A stretch of DNA of 64,000 bases from assembly GCF_010091945.1 (NCBI RefSeq), contig NZ_WVIE01000013.1, positions 62,001 through 126,000 on the forward strand. The letters are read 5' to 3'. The position numbers and the translations under genes are program-made. This DNA comes from Myxacorys almedinensis A. GTDB lineage: Bacteria > Cyanobacteriota > Cyanobacteriia > Leptolyngbyales > Leptolyngbyaceae. The notes below the pieces were generated by a model. It was not told the DNA's origin and searched no databases. It worked only from the letters and a program-made list of their open reading frames with translations. Below, in pieces: positions 43,783 through 52,746 of the stretch (position 1 is the first letter of the stretch; each line of letters opens with the position of its first letter).

Positions 43783-44397
43783 ATGTCAGAGAAAGATTCT
43801 CGCACTTCTCCACACCTGATGCATGTCTCGCCTCTAGAAGCAGAGCGAATGCACCACATTCAATTATTGCTAGAGCATTTATTCAAGCATGAAGACACAA
43901 CCGTTCGGCTGATCTTAGATCACCTATACGATGTAGGTTCTAAAAACTTGATTCAGCAAAAAATTCGATGTCGCTCTATTAGAAGAATTGCTAAACCAGT
44001 TGCCAAACTATCTAAGCCTGTGTTCAGAGTTTTTGCACTGCGATGGTTTCACAACAATTGCCCTGAGTTGATTACAACTTGGTTACATTCTCAAGTTGCC
44101 TTTGAAGCGAAAACTACCGCACAAAATGTAACTACGATTAGCCCCACGCCTTACCCTAGTGAAACGTCGCTTCTGCAAGAGTCACCCGAATTAACTACTA
44201 AAATCAATTATTATCAACGAGAAATTTGTCAGCTTCGCACTAAACTAAGATGGCTCACAGGTACGTTGGTCAGCGCGATCGCGCTTCTTGGTGGGTCGCT
44301 CGTTTGGGTTAGCTACAATTCTGGCGCGATCACATCTCAAACGGCTTTGCCCCCCCAGTCCATCCCTGTTGAAGTATTAGAAACTCCGCGCCCCTAG
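43783..44397 (+). CDS. Protein of unknown function with one C-terminal membrane helix
   Basis: 204 aa. Soluble helical N-terminal part (residues 15-110, with LLLEHLFKHEDTTVRLILDH and a WFHNNCPELITTWLHSQVAF block), a predicted coiled region (INYYQREICQLRTKLRWLTG) and one membrane segment (LVSAIALLGGSLVWVSYNSG) near the C-terminus, with a short Pro-rich tail. Family not recognised. Confidence 0.65.
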   Translation: MSEKDSRTSPHLMHVSPLEAERMHHIQLLLEHLFKHEDTTVRLILDHLYDVGSKNLIQQKIRCRSIRRIAKPVAKLSKPVFRVFALRWFHNNCPELITTWLHSQVAFEAKTTAQNVTTISPTPYPSETSLLQESPELTTKINYYQREICQLRTKLRWLTGTLVSAIALLGGSLVWVSYNSGAITSQTALPPQSIPVEVLETPRP

Positions 44398-44540
44398 ATG
44401 CCAAACTCTGTTTCTCTGCCCTTGATGGCTTAAATGAACAATTCAATATCCGTGCTTAATATGAGAAAGATTTTTAATATAGTTAAGACAAAGAGGTCAG
44501 GCTCTCGTTTATCCAAGTATTCCGACTAGCGAAACAGACC

Positions 44541-44957
44541 ATGCAAATTCTGACCCTTCTAGCATTGTTGATTGCGATCGTGGCGGTTGTCTTTGCCCTG
44601 CAAAATTCTGCCCCGATCGCAGTGCAGTTTTTAGGCTGGCAATCGCAAGACTCACTAGCGCTGATCTTGCTGCTGACTTTTACCTTTGGCGTCCTGGTCG
44701 GATTGCTCATTTCACTGCCACCGTTTATCAAACGCCTGAGACGATCCTCCCATCTCAAGCATCGTCTTCACGAACGAGATAGCGAAATTGAGGAACTCCA
44801 TCGCCAGTTGGTAGAGGCTAGACAACAACTCAACGCCTTGCCGCCATCCCAACCTCGCTATTCAACTCAACTTCAATCTGAACCCCAAACCAAACTTCAA
44901 CCGTCAGAGTATCCGCCAGATTATGCCCCAGACTATCCCTCTGACTCTTCCCTTTAA
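44541..44957 (+). CDS. lapA: LapA-domain (DUF1049) membrane protein
   Basis: 138 aa. Two membrane helices (LTLLALLIAIVAVVFALQNS and SLALILLLTFTFGVLVGLLI) flank NSAPIAVQFLGW, the LapA pattern. A coiled coil (HERDSEIEELHRQLVEARQQ) and Pro-rich tail follow. In enterobacteria LapA works with LapB in lipopolysaccharide assembly; here the role is inferred from family only. Convergent with nrtP. Confidence 0.85.
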   Translation: MQILTLLALLIAIVAVVFALQNSAPIAVQFLGWQSQDSLALILLLTFTFGVLVGLLISLPPFIKRLRRSSHLKHRLHERDSEIEELHRQLVEARQQLNALPPSQPRYSTQLQSEPQTKLQPSEYPPDYAPDYPSDSSL

Positions 44958-45032
44958 TAATGGTTTGGCATCTGCACAAGCCTCATCGGTTCTCAACCCG
45001 TGTCTCGGTAGTAGGTTTTACGCTGCTTTTAG

Positions 45033-46529
45033 CTAGTAGCGATCGCTCTCTTGAGGATAGGCAGGAATCGGTGGCGTCGCTGCTTTTCCGTGCACCCCTT
45101 TCACTTCCTTCATCGTCAACGCGATTAAAAATCCCACCATCACTGCCACAACCCCCAGCATTTGAAAGAAGATTTTGTCACCCCCTACCCCTTCAGGCAA
45201 GAGACTGTAAATCGTAAGATACACAACCGCGCCAACATTGCCATAGGCACCAACGTTGCCTGCAATCTGACCTGTAATCCGAGGTTTGATCAGCGGTACG
45301 ATCGCATAGGTTGCCCCTTCTGCTGCCATCACAAAAAAAGACGCTAGCATCGTCATGAGCACAACCGCGACGAGCGCCACCCCTTGCCCAAACATGCTGA
45401 ACAGCAGATACCCCACTCCAGTACAGCCAATGGTGATTGCCAGCGTCCATTTGCGGCTTCCCACTTTATCAGAGATCCAACCGCCACCTGGGCGCGCAAC
45501 AATGTTCATAAACGCATACATGCCTGCGATCGCGCCTGCCATTGCTGCTGGCAACCCAAAACCACGCTGGAAGTAGGTTGGCAACATCGACACGACGGCT
45601 AACTCTGAGCCAAAACAAGCGACATAGGCTAATTCTAAATTGGCAACTTGAGAGAACTTATACCGGTCTTCAGCCGGGTAATGGTGCTTATCCGTCAGCA
45701 AGGGCTTGTTTGCCTTCCAGATGTTGTAAGCCTGAAAAATATAGAGACCCACGAGCAGCCCACAGGTGATTCCGAAAGCAGTGTTGCTGAGAAATTGCAC
45801 CCTGGTCAAGCGCCACGCAATTAAGCCCAATACGCCCACTAAGGGAATGTTCATGCCCAAGAGAAACCAAAAATCGCGTTTGCTTGTAACTTCCATTCCT
45901 GCACTGCTTGCAGGACGCTGATACACCTTTCCAGGCGGTGTATCTGTAACGTTGAAGTAATAGATGACGCCGTAAATTGCAGAGATGATGCCAGTTAGTG
46001 CGATCGCAAAGCGCCAGTTCACCTGTCCGGCGGCTAGAAAGGCAGTAGCTGCCGCAATCGTTGGCAGCGTAAAGGCTGCCCCAGCAGATCCAAAGTTTCC
46101 CCAACCGCCGTAGATCCCTTCGGCTAACCCAATTTCTTGTTCATCAAACCACTCTGCCACCATCCGAATGCCGATGACAAAGCCACACCCCACCACACTC
46201 AGAGCGAGGCGACTGATCACCATCTGCCCAAAGTTTTGAGCGAGGGCAAACGTAATACAGGGGATTGCCGCGTAAACCAGTAGGCAAGAATAAGTAATGC
46301 GAGCACCAAAGCGATCTAAAACCATGCCAATGATGATGCGGGCTGGAACCGTCAGCGCAACGTTACAAATGGCGATGGTTCGCATTTGGGGATCAGTTAG
46401 CCCCAGTTCAGCTTTTGCCAAGGTTGCCAACGGTGCAAAGTTAAACCAAACGACAAACGTAAGAAAGAAGGCAAACCAGGTCAAGTGTAAAATTCGATGT
46501 CTGCCGCTAAACGACCATAATCCAGCCAT
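45033..46529 (-). CDS. nrtP: Nitrate/nitrite permease, NarK/NrtP-type MFS transporter
   Basis: 498 aa, 12 membrane helices. The nitrate signature motifs are visible: GIYGGWGNFGSAGAAFTLP in helix 5 and GQIAGNVGAYGNVGAVVYL in helix 11, with an Arg in NVALTVPARIIIGMVLDRFG and another in FMNIVARPGGGWISDKVG for anion binding. It imports nitrate across the plasma membrane. A long upstream spacer contains a perfect hairpin at 46573-46621. Confidence 0.93.
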   Translation of the reverse strand: MAGLWSFSGRHRILHLTWFAFFLTFVVWFNFAPLATLAKAELGLTDPQMRTIAICNVALTVPARIIIGMVLDRFGARITYSCLLVYAAIPCITFALAQNFGQMVISRLALSVVGCGFVIGIRMVAEWFDEQEIGLAEGIYGGWGNFGSAGAAFTLPTIAAATAFLAAGQVNWRFAIALTGIISAIYGVIYYFNVTDTPPGKVYQRPASSAGMEVTSKRDFWFLLGMNIPLVGVLGLIAWRLTRVQFLSNTAFGITCGLLVGLYIFQAYNIWKANKPLLTDKHHYPAEDRYKFSQVANLELAYVACFGSELAVVSMLPTYFQRGFGLPAAMAGAIAGMYAFMNIVARPGGGWISDKVGSRKWTLAITIGCTGVGYLLFSMFGQGVALVAVVLMTMLASFFVMAAEGATYAIVPLIKPRITGQIAGNVGAYGNVGAVVYLTIYSLLPEGVGGDKIFFQMLGVVAVMVGFLIALTMKEVKGVHGKAATPPIPAYPQESDRY

Positions 46530-47079
46530 GACATTAGCTCCAAAACTAAGGTTTACAACGCGCTTTGAGTCATGAGGATGTGCGATCGCTAGATGGCGTG
46601 CTCAGCGATCGCACATCCTCACACAACAGTGACTAAAAACTTTGAACGCAACTTGAAGTACCCACTGAGGGGTTTAGATGAAAGCACCTTTGCCCTCAAG
46701 ATTGCGAGATTAACGACGCGCAAATGCTGATTTCTAAACACGCTAGGCAACCAAGTTCTAAAAGCAGACCGTTGCTTTATGGGAAGCGTACCTGCCTCAA
46801 CCCTGCTGCTTTGTGTAACTCATTACAAACCTATGAAGGCGATGCATGAATAGTATTGACTGAATGTAATAGCTGCATCTTGAGAGGCGCGATTTAGGGC
46901 GCAACTTCGCAGAAAATACGATTAGAAAACTTTGGAACATCGCAATATTTATTTCAAGGCTCAGTAATCATTCAGAATGACCGTTCTAACGTACGGTTGA
47001 AACGGTTGCAAGTCACCTCTGCATCCACAACCTCATTGATTGGCAGTCCGCTCAACCGCGCCGTTAGCCCGCGCCCGCA
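46530..47079. other. Spacer upstream of nrtP and downstream of rnc
   Basis: 550 bases without a gene. It holds the hairpin at 46573-46621 and the palindrome TGTA-ACTCAT-TACA at 46814-46827, which resembles an NtcA site (GTA-N8-TAC) but with a spacer two bases short. Confidence 0.45.
46573..46621. repeat. Perfect 18-bp inverted repeat in the nrtP leader
   Basis: TGAGGATGTGCGATCGCT (46573-46590) is exactly complementary to AGCGATCGCACATCCTCA (46604-46621) with a 13-base loop. Each arm contains a HIP1 GCGATCGC-type core. It lies 44 bases upstream of the nrtP ATG and would fold in its mRNA leader. No U-tract on either side. Confidence 0.9.
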
Positions 47080-47763
47080 TCACAGCAAGCCTCGTTTCTT
47101 CAACTTAGATATCGCATCTTCAGCCGCCTGTTTTTCTGCATCCTTCTTGCTACGACCGTTACCTTCACCATAAAGTTGATCACCCACATAAACCCTAGAA
47201 GCAAACTCTGGAGCATGATCTGCCCCACCCAATTTTTCTGTGACATACTTCGGAGGCGTTGTTGCACCATTCGACTGTGCGAATTCCTGAAACTTGTTTT
47301 TCGAGTCTATATTTGAGCGAACTGTCATAACTCCTTGAGGCACAGAGTTAAACAGTTGTTCTACTAAAGGACGCAGTGCTTCAATATTTCGATTGTGGTC
47401 TAAATAGTAAGCCCCAATGACTGCCTCGAAAGTGCTGCTAAGAAGATTCGGATTTTGATAACCTCCATCGCGGATTGCACCTTGCCCTAATCGCATTCTG
47501 AAATCGAGACCAACCTCGGTGGCAAATTCAGCCAATTGCTTTTCGTCTACAAGTGCTGATCGTCGCCGTGTCATTTCATCCTCTCCCAATTCCGGATGAA
47601 GCTGATAGAGATACTCGCCACTGATGAAATTGAGGATCGCGTCACCAAGAAATTCTAGCCGCTCGTTATCTCCGGTTTCTCCAGGATTTTCATTGACGTA
47701 AGAACGATGGGTTAGAGATTGACGTAGAAGTTTCTCATCTTTAAACATCAGAAGTTTATGCAT
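47080..47763 (-). CDS. rnc: Ribonuclease III
   Basis: 227 aa from ATG 47763; the frame is open to 47838 but homology begins at MHKLLMFKDEKLLRQSLTHR. Catalytic signature NERLEFLGDAILNFISGEYL and YYLDHNRNIEAL carry the Mg2+ acidic residues. The C-terminal double-stranded RNA-binding domain starts at SKNKFQEFAQSNGATTPPKY and ends GRSKKDAEKQAAEDAISKL. It cleaves rRNA precursors and structured mRNAs. Its start overlaps the end of an HNH-like frame by 8 bases. Confidence 0.93.
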   Translation of the reverse strand: MHKLLMFKDEKLLRQSLTHRSYVNENPGETGDNERLEFLGDAILNFISGEYLYQLHPELGEDEMTRRRSALVDEKQLAEFATEVGLDFRMRLGQGAIRDGGYQNPNLLSSTFEAVIGAYYLDHNRNIEALRPLVEQLFNSVPQGVMTVRSNIDSKNKFQEFAQSNGATTPPKYVTEKLGGADHAPEFASRVYVGDQLYGEGNGRSKKDAEKQAAEDAISKLKKRGLL

Positions 47764-47959
47764 TTTTCTTTGATAACCCAAATAAACGAGGTGGATAGAG
47801 GCTATTTCCACGAGAGTGGTGGCATGGAAGACAGGCAAGTCGTAGGTTTTCTAGCAAGTTAGAACCACCTCGACTCTTCGGTTTCAGGTGCTCAATGGTC
47901 AGCTTTTCTAAAGGCTCGACTAAGATAAGCTTGGCAATCAATCCTATACAGACAATCAC
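47756..47959 (-). pseudogene. Truncated HNH endonuclease relic
   Basis: 67 codons from a GTG contain the back half of an HNH domain: LTIEHLKPKSRGGSNLLENL and LACLPCHHSRGNS. The front zinc half should be C-x2-C but reads VCIGLIAKL, so one Cys pair is broken. The frame stays open upstream to 48082 with protein-like sequence (SFRALLEETVIV) but no start codon. This looks like a decaying gene; a functional short form cannot be excluded. Confidence 0.55.
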
Positions 47960-48097
47960 AGTTTCTTCTAAAAGTGCTCTGAAGCTGATGCCAAGCGCAA
48001 GTCTTGTAAACGGATATTGAGAAATATTTCTGTATCCAAAACTACAAAACTGATAAACTGAAGAAGCGAAATTAACGACGTTTTAGAGGTTTATCCG

Positions 48098-48298
48098 ATG
48101 AAGCTACAAAACAATCCGGTTTCTACTCCTCGTCCTAACGTTCTAGAAAATGGTTTAAAAGTAGCCTTTATTGCTGTGGCTGCATTTGTTGTTGGCTCTA
48201 TTCCGGTTGTGTTTAGCAACACGATCGCCAACTCACCTGCTAATAACCCTGCGCTTTATGGAGAGTCGGGTTTGTGGAGTGCGCTGTCGCAGAAGTAG
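48098..48298 (+). CDS. Small single-span membrane protein
   Basis: 66 aa, GAGG about 8 bases upstream of the ATG. One hydrophobic segment (VAFIAVAAFVVGSIPVVFSN) between a polar N-terminus and a short luminal or periplasmic tail (NNPALYGESGLWSALSQK). Looks like a real cyanobacterial small membrane protein; family not recognised. Confidence 0.6.
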   Translation: MKLQNNPVSTPRPNVLENGLKVAFIAVAAFVVGSIPVVFSNTIANSPANNPALYGESGLWSALSQK

Positions 48299-48813
48299 AC
48301 GGCTTGAGGGTTAAAATAGGGGTTTCATTGGCTACACATTATGTTTGTATCCATCGGTTTTGCACGTCTTAAGTCTGCATTTCTGAAACGGGCTGACTAG
48401 ATTGGCAAGACCTCAAGCAGACAGGATGCCTGATAGATGACGCGTCTCACGAGCTTCAACATCTGCAACGCTACACAGATGAGATAAATAACAGATGAGA
48501 TAAATCATTGAGAGAACTGCAAGAGGCGCTCGGAGACTGTGCCCAAAATGGGGGGCTACTAGCTTGCCAGTTACGCAAAAGGGTTGAAGGGTTGATTGTT
48601 TGTTCAGAGTGCAAAAGCGACTCTAACTCTTGCATCTGCGCCTGCGATCGCAGAGCAGGGTGAAGGCAGTTCTGGCGGTTTAATTCAAGATTTGTGAGGC
48701 GGTCAGAGGATAAACGCTCAGCACTCTGGCAACGCTTAATTAGATTTGTAATGCCGAACACAGATCAAAGTTTTTTAATCCTCTAGAACACAGATGTAGC
48801 AATACACATCACA
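48299..48813. other. Spacer upstream of the NhaS3-like gene
   Basis: About 515 bases. A 15-bp direct repeat ACAGATGAGATAAAT occurs at 48475-48489 and 48491-48505. An open minus frame 48471-48761 covers part of it but looks non-coding. Confidence 0.45.
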
Positions 48814-50289
48814 ATGCCAATACAACCTATTCTGAATCTGATTGAAGACCTTCCTTCCATAGCCTCCCTATCCCTGAGCATGCCTGTCCCGTTGCTGGCT
48901 AGCTCTGCCTCCGCCGAGCACGCCCCGATCGTTTTGGCAGGCGTTTTGCTCAGCTTGGTTGTCATCTATGTGGCGAGTAAACTAGGGGGCGAGTTATCTA
49001 AACTTTTGGATCTGCCGCCTGTGCTAGGCGAACTGGTTGGGGGCGTTGTAGTGGGGGCGTCGGTACTGCATTTGCTGATTTTGCCAGAGAGTGGAGCCGT
49101 TGCCTCTGACTCAATGATCATGACGGCGTTGCAGGGGATCGGCAACCTTAGCCCTGAAGTGATGCCCGATATTTTCGCGTCTCAGAGCGAAGTCATTTCA
49201 GTGTTGGCAGAATTGGGAGTCATTGTGCTTTTGTTTGAGATTGGCTTGGAGTCTGACTTGCGAGAGTTGCAAAAAGTGGGTGTTCAAGCGATCGCAGTGG
49301 CTGTGGTGGGGGTGGCGGCTCCCTTTGCGGCGGGCACAATTGGGCTGATGGCATTTTTCCACATTGCTGCTATTCCTGCCATTTTTGCAGGGGCAGCGCT
49401 GACCGCGACTAGCATTGGCATTACGTCTAAAGTGCTTTCAGAGTTAGGAAAACTCAAATCGCGGGAAGGGCAAATTATTGTCGGCGCGGCGGTGATTGAT
49501 GATGTTCTTGGCATCATTGTGCTAGCAGTGGTTGCAGGTCTCGCGAAAACGGGCGAGGTTGACGTTCTCAAGGTTGGTTACCTGATCGTCAGTGCTACCG
49601 TGTTTTTACTGGGATCGATTCTACTAGGAAGATTTTTTAACACTGCCTTCATCGGGATTGCCAGCCGGTTGAAAACTCGTGGAAAGCTAGTGATTCCAGC
49701 ATTTGTATTCGCGCTGTTGATGTCGTTCCTTGCCTGTTCTCTCCGTCTAGAGGCAATTTTGGGCGCATTTGCGGCGGGATTGGTGTTAGATGAAACCGAT
49801 AAACGGAAAGAGCTAGATCAGCAGGTGATGCCAATTTCGGATGTATTGGTGCCTATCTTTTTCGTGACCGTTGGTGCCAAAGCAGAGCTTGGGGTACTCA
49901 ATCCCATGATGCCTGAAAACCGCGAAGGGCTGATTATTGCAGGGTTTCTAGTCATCGTTGCGATTTTGGGCAAGGTCGTGACGGGGTGGGCAGTGTTTGG
50001 TCAACCTGGGATTAATCGCTTGGCGATCGGGGTGGGGATGATTCCTCGCGGCGAAGTGGGCTTAGTCTTTGCTGGAATTGGCACGGCAAGCGGTGTGCTG
50101 TCTGATCCGTTAGAAGCTGCCATTATCATCATGGTGATTTTGACGACGTTTATTGCCCCGCCTTGCCTCAGGTTCATTTTTGAGCAAGACCCATCAGAGG
50201 CGGGTGCTGTTGTGTTTGGAGCCTCTGCTGTAGAGAGTGGGCAAGGGCTAGATGGGGCAGCCATCTCGGCGAATTTGGCTGATCAGTAG
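48814..50289 (+). CDS. nhaS3: CPA2-type cation/proton antiporter (NhaS3-like)
   Basis: 491 aa. About 12 helices with APIVLAGVLLSLVVIYVASK, LGELVGGVVVGASVLHLLIL, LLFEIGLESDLRELQKVGVQ, and the transport pair in GAAVIDDVLGIIVLAVVAG. No C-terminal TrkA-N domain, unlike KefB. The order is that of Synechocystis NhaS3, the thylakoid Na+/H+ antiporter needed for salt tolerance. Symbol given on resemblance. Confidence 0.85.
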   Translation: MPIQPILNLIEDLPSIASLSLSMPVPLLASSASAEHAPIVLAGVLLSLVVIYVASKLGGELSKLLDLPPVLGELVGGVVVGASVLHLLILPESGAVASDSMIMTALQGIGNLSPEVMPDIFASQSEVISVLAELGVIVLLFEIGLESDLRELQKVGVQAIAVAVVGVAAPFAAGTIGLMAFFHIAAIPAIFAGAALTATSIGITSKVLSELGKLKSREGQIIVGAAVIDDVLGIIVLAVVAGLAKTGEVDVLKVGYLIVSATVFLLGSILLGRFFNTAFIGIASRLKTRGKLVIPAFVFALLMSFLACSLRLEAILGAFAAGLVLDETDKRKELDQQVMPISDVLVPIFFVTVGAKAELGVLNPMMPENREGLIIAGFLVIVAILGKVVTGWAVFGQPGINRLAIGVGMIPRGEVGLVFAGIGTASGVLSDPLEAAIIIMVILTTFIAPPCLRFIFEQDPSEAGAVVFGASAVESGQGLDGAAISANLADQ

Positions 50290-50312
50290 GTTGCCTAAAG
50301 GCGCTAAGCGCA

Positions 50313-50342
50313 GTCTGGCGGCATTCGGTCTGGCGGCATTCG
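50313..50342 (+). repeat. 15-bp tandem repeat, two exact copies
   Basis: GTCTGGCGGCATTCG at 50313-50327 and 50328-50342, in the 320-base spacer after the antiporter. That spacer holds no other recognised feature apart from an A-rich run near 50440. Confidence 0.9.
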
Positions 50343-50609
50343 CGATCGCAGCCACAAACCTGCACCATCAGACGTGCTTCATAGTTCAGCGTTTGATGAA
50401 GCGATGATTAAATGCTGATAAAGTTCATAGTTACGAGAGAAAAAAAAGAGGGAACTCTACGAGAAGAATGTACTGAAGTACCTCTTAGAGTGGACGACAC
50501 TTTCCTACTGGTATTTACGTAGGTTCTACCCTAGTTCTCAACCTACAGGTATTCCATCATGCGCCCTAATTACTGTTCCCTCGAGTCTCAACCCAAACTG
50601 AGGAGTACG

Positions 50610-50855
50610 ATGCCCCGCCCTAAAACTGAGGCGGCTGCGTACCTGAATTTGTATAAATTGACGATCGAGAAAAAGCGGCTCGAACATGAACTCGACGCGA
50701 TTGACCTTCGCCGCCATCGGATTCAAAAACGTCTCTCGTTTCTGAGCAGCCAAGTGGCTGAGCTTGATAGAAGTGCCCAACAGTTTAAAACGCCTGCAAC
50801 CAAAGAAGCCGCTCCCGATAGCGCCGTATTTAACACCCTATTTTTGGAGTACTAA
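50610..50855 (+). CDS. Small coiled-coil protein, GvpV-like (tentative)
   Basis: 81 aa from ATG 50610, preceded by GAGGAG; an earlier ATG at 50559 lacks a ribosome site. MPRPKTEAAAYLNLYKLTIE then KKRLEHELDAIDLRRHRIQK is a charged coiled coil that recalls cyanobacterial gas vesicle accessory protein GvpV. No other gvp gene is in the window, so the likeness may only show a shared small family. A terminator follows. Confidence 0.6.
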   Translation: MPRPKTEAAAYLNLYKLTIEKKRLEHELDAIDLRRHRIQKRLSFLSSQVAELDRSAQQFKTPATKEAAPDSAVFNTLFLEY

Positions 50856-50899
50856 TTCGTTGCGAGAGTTTTAGTTTTATGTGTCTACGCATGTTCACT

Positions 50900-50926
50900 A
50901 GGGCGCTTTCGGGCGTCCTTTTGTTT
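50900..50926 (+). terminator. Intrinsic terminator
   Basis: AGGGCGC (50900-50906) pairs with GCGTCCT, one G-U wobble, followed by TTTTGTTT. Serves the GvpV-like gene and lies against the end of nagZ. Confidence 0.7.
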
Positions 50927-50928
50927 GG

Positions 50929-52560
50929 TTAGGGTTGGTGAGCAGTGCCAAACAAGGCTTGTAGGGCGATCGCTTGTGCGCTTTGCATTTGCCCGTAGGT
51001 AAACACATAGGGCACATCGGGCGGCAGTTTTGGGATGAACTGGTCTAGCACATAGGGGCTGCCATAGATAGCGATCGCGCAGAGTTGATCAGAGCGCTGC
51101 AAAAACTCAAACCAGGCTTGTGCTGTTTCGCTCAGCCCGGCACTGCCTCGAAAGGGATTGCCGCGGATAAACAGTTGCAAGAGTGTGGGCTGATGGCTGG
51201 CTAGTTTAGAAGAAAGATCGGGGGTGTGCTGATCGACGAGTTGAACGTGAGTAAACCCGTAGGTTTGAGGCAGTGCGATCGCGGGGGCAGTCCGTCCTAG
51301 AAAGTCGCACTCTAGCAGCGTATCGACCACGATTAGATTGCTTCCCTGGGTTGGGGTCGAGAGTCGAGAGGGGGTAGGGCGGTAAACCTGCATAGAGCGT
51401 TGGAGAATTTCTCGATTGGCGATCGCGGCGTCTGCCTGCCCGATCTGTTCGGTCAAAGTGTGCGTTTCCAAACCCGTCAGAGAGCCAGTTTTCTGCCCAT
51501 GAGTCGTGCCTAACCGAGGGGCACACACCTGCGATTTTGCCTTCCAGATTCGTGCTACCGAAGCGCGAATGCGATCGCGAGAAATGCGCCCAGACTCGAC
51601 GGCGTTGCCAATCGCGGCAATGGCATTTTCTGGCTCTAGGGGCATGAGCAAAATATCGGCTCCTGCTTCTACGGCAAGGATGCAGGCTTCTGCGGTGCCA
51701 TACTGGTTAGCGATCGCGCCCATGACCAGAGCATCGGTGGTAATGAGACCGTCAAATCCCAATTCTTCTCGGAGCAACTGCGTCAAAATGCGATAGGAAA
51801 GCGTTGCCGGAGCGTCATCTAAGGCGGGGATATGCAGATGAGCACTCATGATCGAATCAACCCCCGCCGCGATCGCCGCGTTGAACGGGGGCAACTCGAT
51901 CTGATCGAGGCGGCTGCGATCGTGGGGAATGATGGGCAGTTCTAAATGAGAATCAACGGCGGTGTCTCCGTGCCCAGGAAAGTGCTTGGCAACGGTTAGC
52001 GCGCCTTGGGAGTGCGCCCCTCGAATAAAAGCGGTGGTGAGGGCGCTCACGATCGCTGGCGTTTCCCCAAACGATCGCACATTGATCACCGGATTGTTGG
52101 GGTTGTTATTCACATCCACCGTGGGCGCAAGAATCCAATTTAAGCCAATGGCTAAGCCTTCTTGAGCGGTGGTGCGCCCCATGTGCTCTGCAAGGCGACA
52201 GGCGCTGTCTAGATCCTGCTGTGCGATCGCCGCGATCGCCATCGGTGGTGGAAACCAAGTCGCGCCTGAAAATCTTTGCCCAACGCCTTCTTCGACATCG
52301 GCACAAATCAGTAACGGAACCGTTGCCCATGCTTGAAACTGCTGCGATCGCAGGGCAACTTCTGCGGCGCTTCCTCCTAACAAGATGACGCCGCCCACGC
52401 CCAGATCTTTCACCCAATGCTGAAGCACAGCGGATGGCGGTTCCCAAACCGGGTACCGAATCTCATGGTCGAACAAATGCCCCGATGCCCGAACAACCAC
52501 CATTTGAGCGATTTGCTGAGCGAGGCTCAAAGCGTCTGGGTTGGGAAGCAGGTGAGACAT
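50929..52560 (-). CDS. nagZ: Beta-N-acetylhexosaminidase, glycoside hydrolase family 3
   Basis: 543 aa. GH3 barrel with QIAQMVVVRASG, CADVEEGVGQRF, LNWILAPTVDVNNNPNNPVI, the NagZ His motif TVAKHFPGHGDTAVDSHLEL, and nucleophile Asp in LITTDALVMGAIANQYG. It is longer than the usual NagZ of about 340 aa: a C-terminal alpha/beta domain (residues about 370-543) is added as in Gram-positive NagZ. It removes GlcNAc from peptidoglycan fragments. Confidence 0.88.
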   Translation of the reverse strand: MSHLLPNPDALSLAQQIAQMVVVRASGHLFDHEIRYPVWEPPSAVLQHWVKDLGVGGVILLGGSAAEVALRSQQFQAWATVPLLICADVEEGVGQRFSGATWFPPPMAIAAIAQQDLDSACRLAEHMGRTTAQEGLAIGLNWILAPTVDVNNNPNNPVINVRSFGETPAIVSALTTAFIRGAHSQGALTVAKHFPGHGDTAVDSHLELPIIPHDRSRLDQIELPPFNAAIAAGVDSIMSAHLHIPALDDAPATLSYRILTQLLREELGFDGLITTDALVMGAIANQYGTAEACILAVEAGADILLMPLEPENAIAAIGNAVESGRISRDRIRASVARIWKAKSQVCAPRLGTTHGQKTGSLTGLETHTLTEQIGQADAAIANREILQRSMQVYRPTPSRLSTPTQGSNLIVVDTLLECDFLGRTAPAIALPQTYGFTHVQLVDQHTPDLSSKLASHQPTLLQLFIRGNPFRGSAGLSETAQAWFEFLQRSDQLCAIAIYGSPYVLDQFIPKLPPDVPYVFTYGQMQSAQAIALQALFGTAHQP

Positions 52561-52632
52561 AAGGACAAGATGGGGGACGAATCTGGCTGAATCCCATCAA
52601 ATAGTAATGCGATCGCGCGGCACTTTGCAAAA

Positions 52633-52671
52633 CTAGTAGATTAGCAACTTTAGAGTAGAGGGGTGAAAGGG
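52633..52671 (+). repeat. Dispersed intergenic repeat, copy 3
   Basis: Begins CTAGTAGATTAGCAACTTTA and continues GAGTAGAGGGGTGAAAGGG; related to 7273-7310 and 23387-23423. Confidence 0.6.
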
Positions 52672-52695
52672 TGGAGGGGTGAAAGGAGATGTTAC

Positions 52696-52743
52696 TCATC
52701 CACCCATCTACCCATCCACCCATCTACCCATCTACCCATTCAC
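52696..52743 (+). repeat. 8-bp tandem array next to rbfA
   Basis: Six octamers of the type CCATCTAC / CCATCCAC (TCATCCAC first, CCATTCAC last), ending three bases before the rbfA stop codon at 52747. Confidence 0.9.
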
Positions 52744-52746
52744 TCA

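Noticed and set aside
48471-48761. 96-codon minus-strand frame in the spacer before nhaS3
   Set aside because: Includes the direct repeat, lacks a ribosome site and family resemblance.
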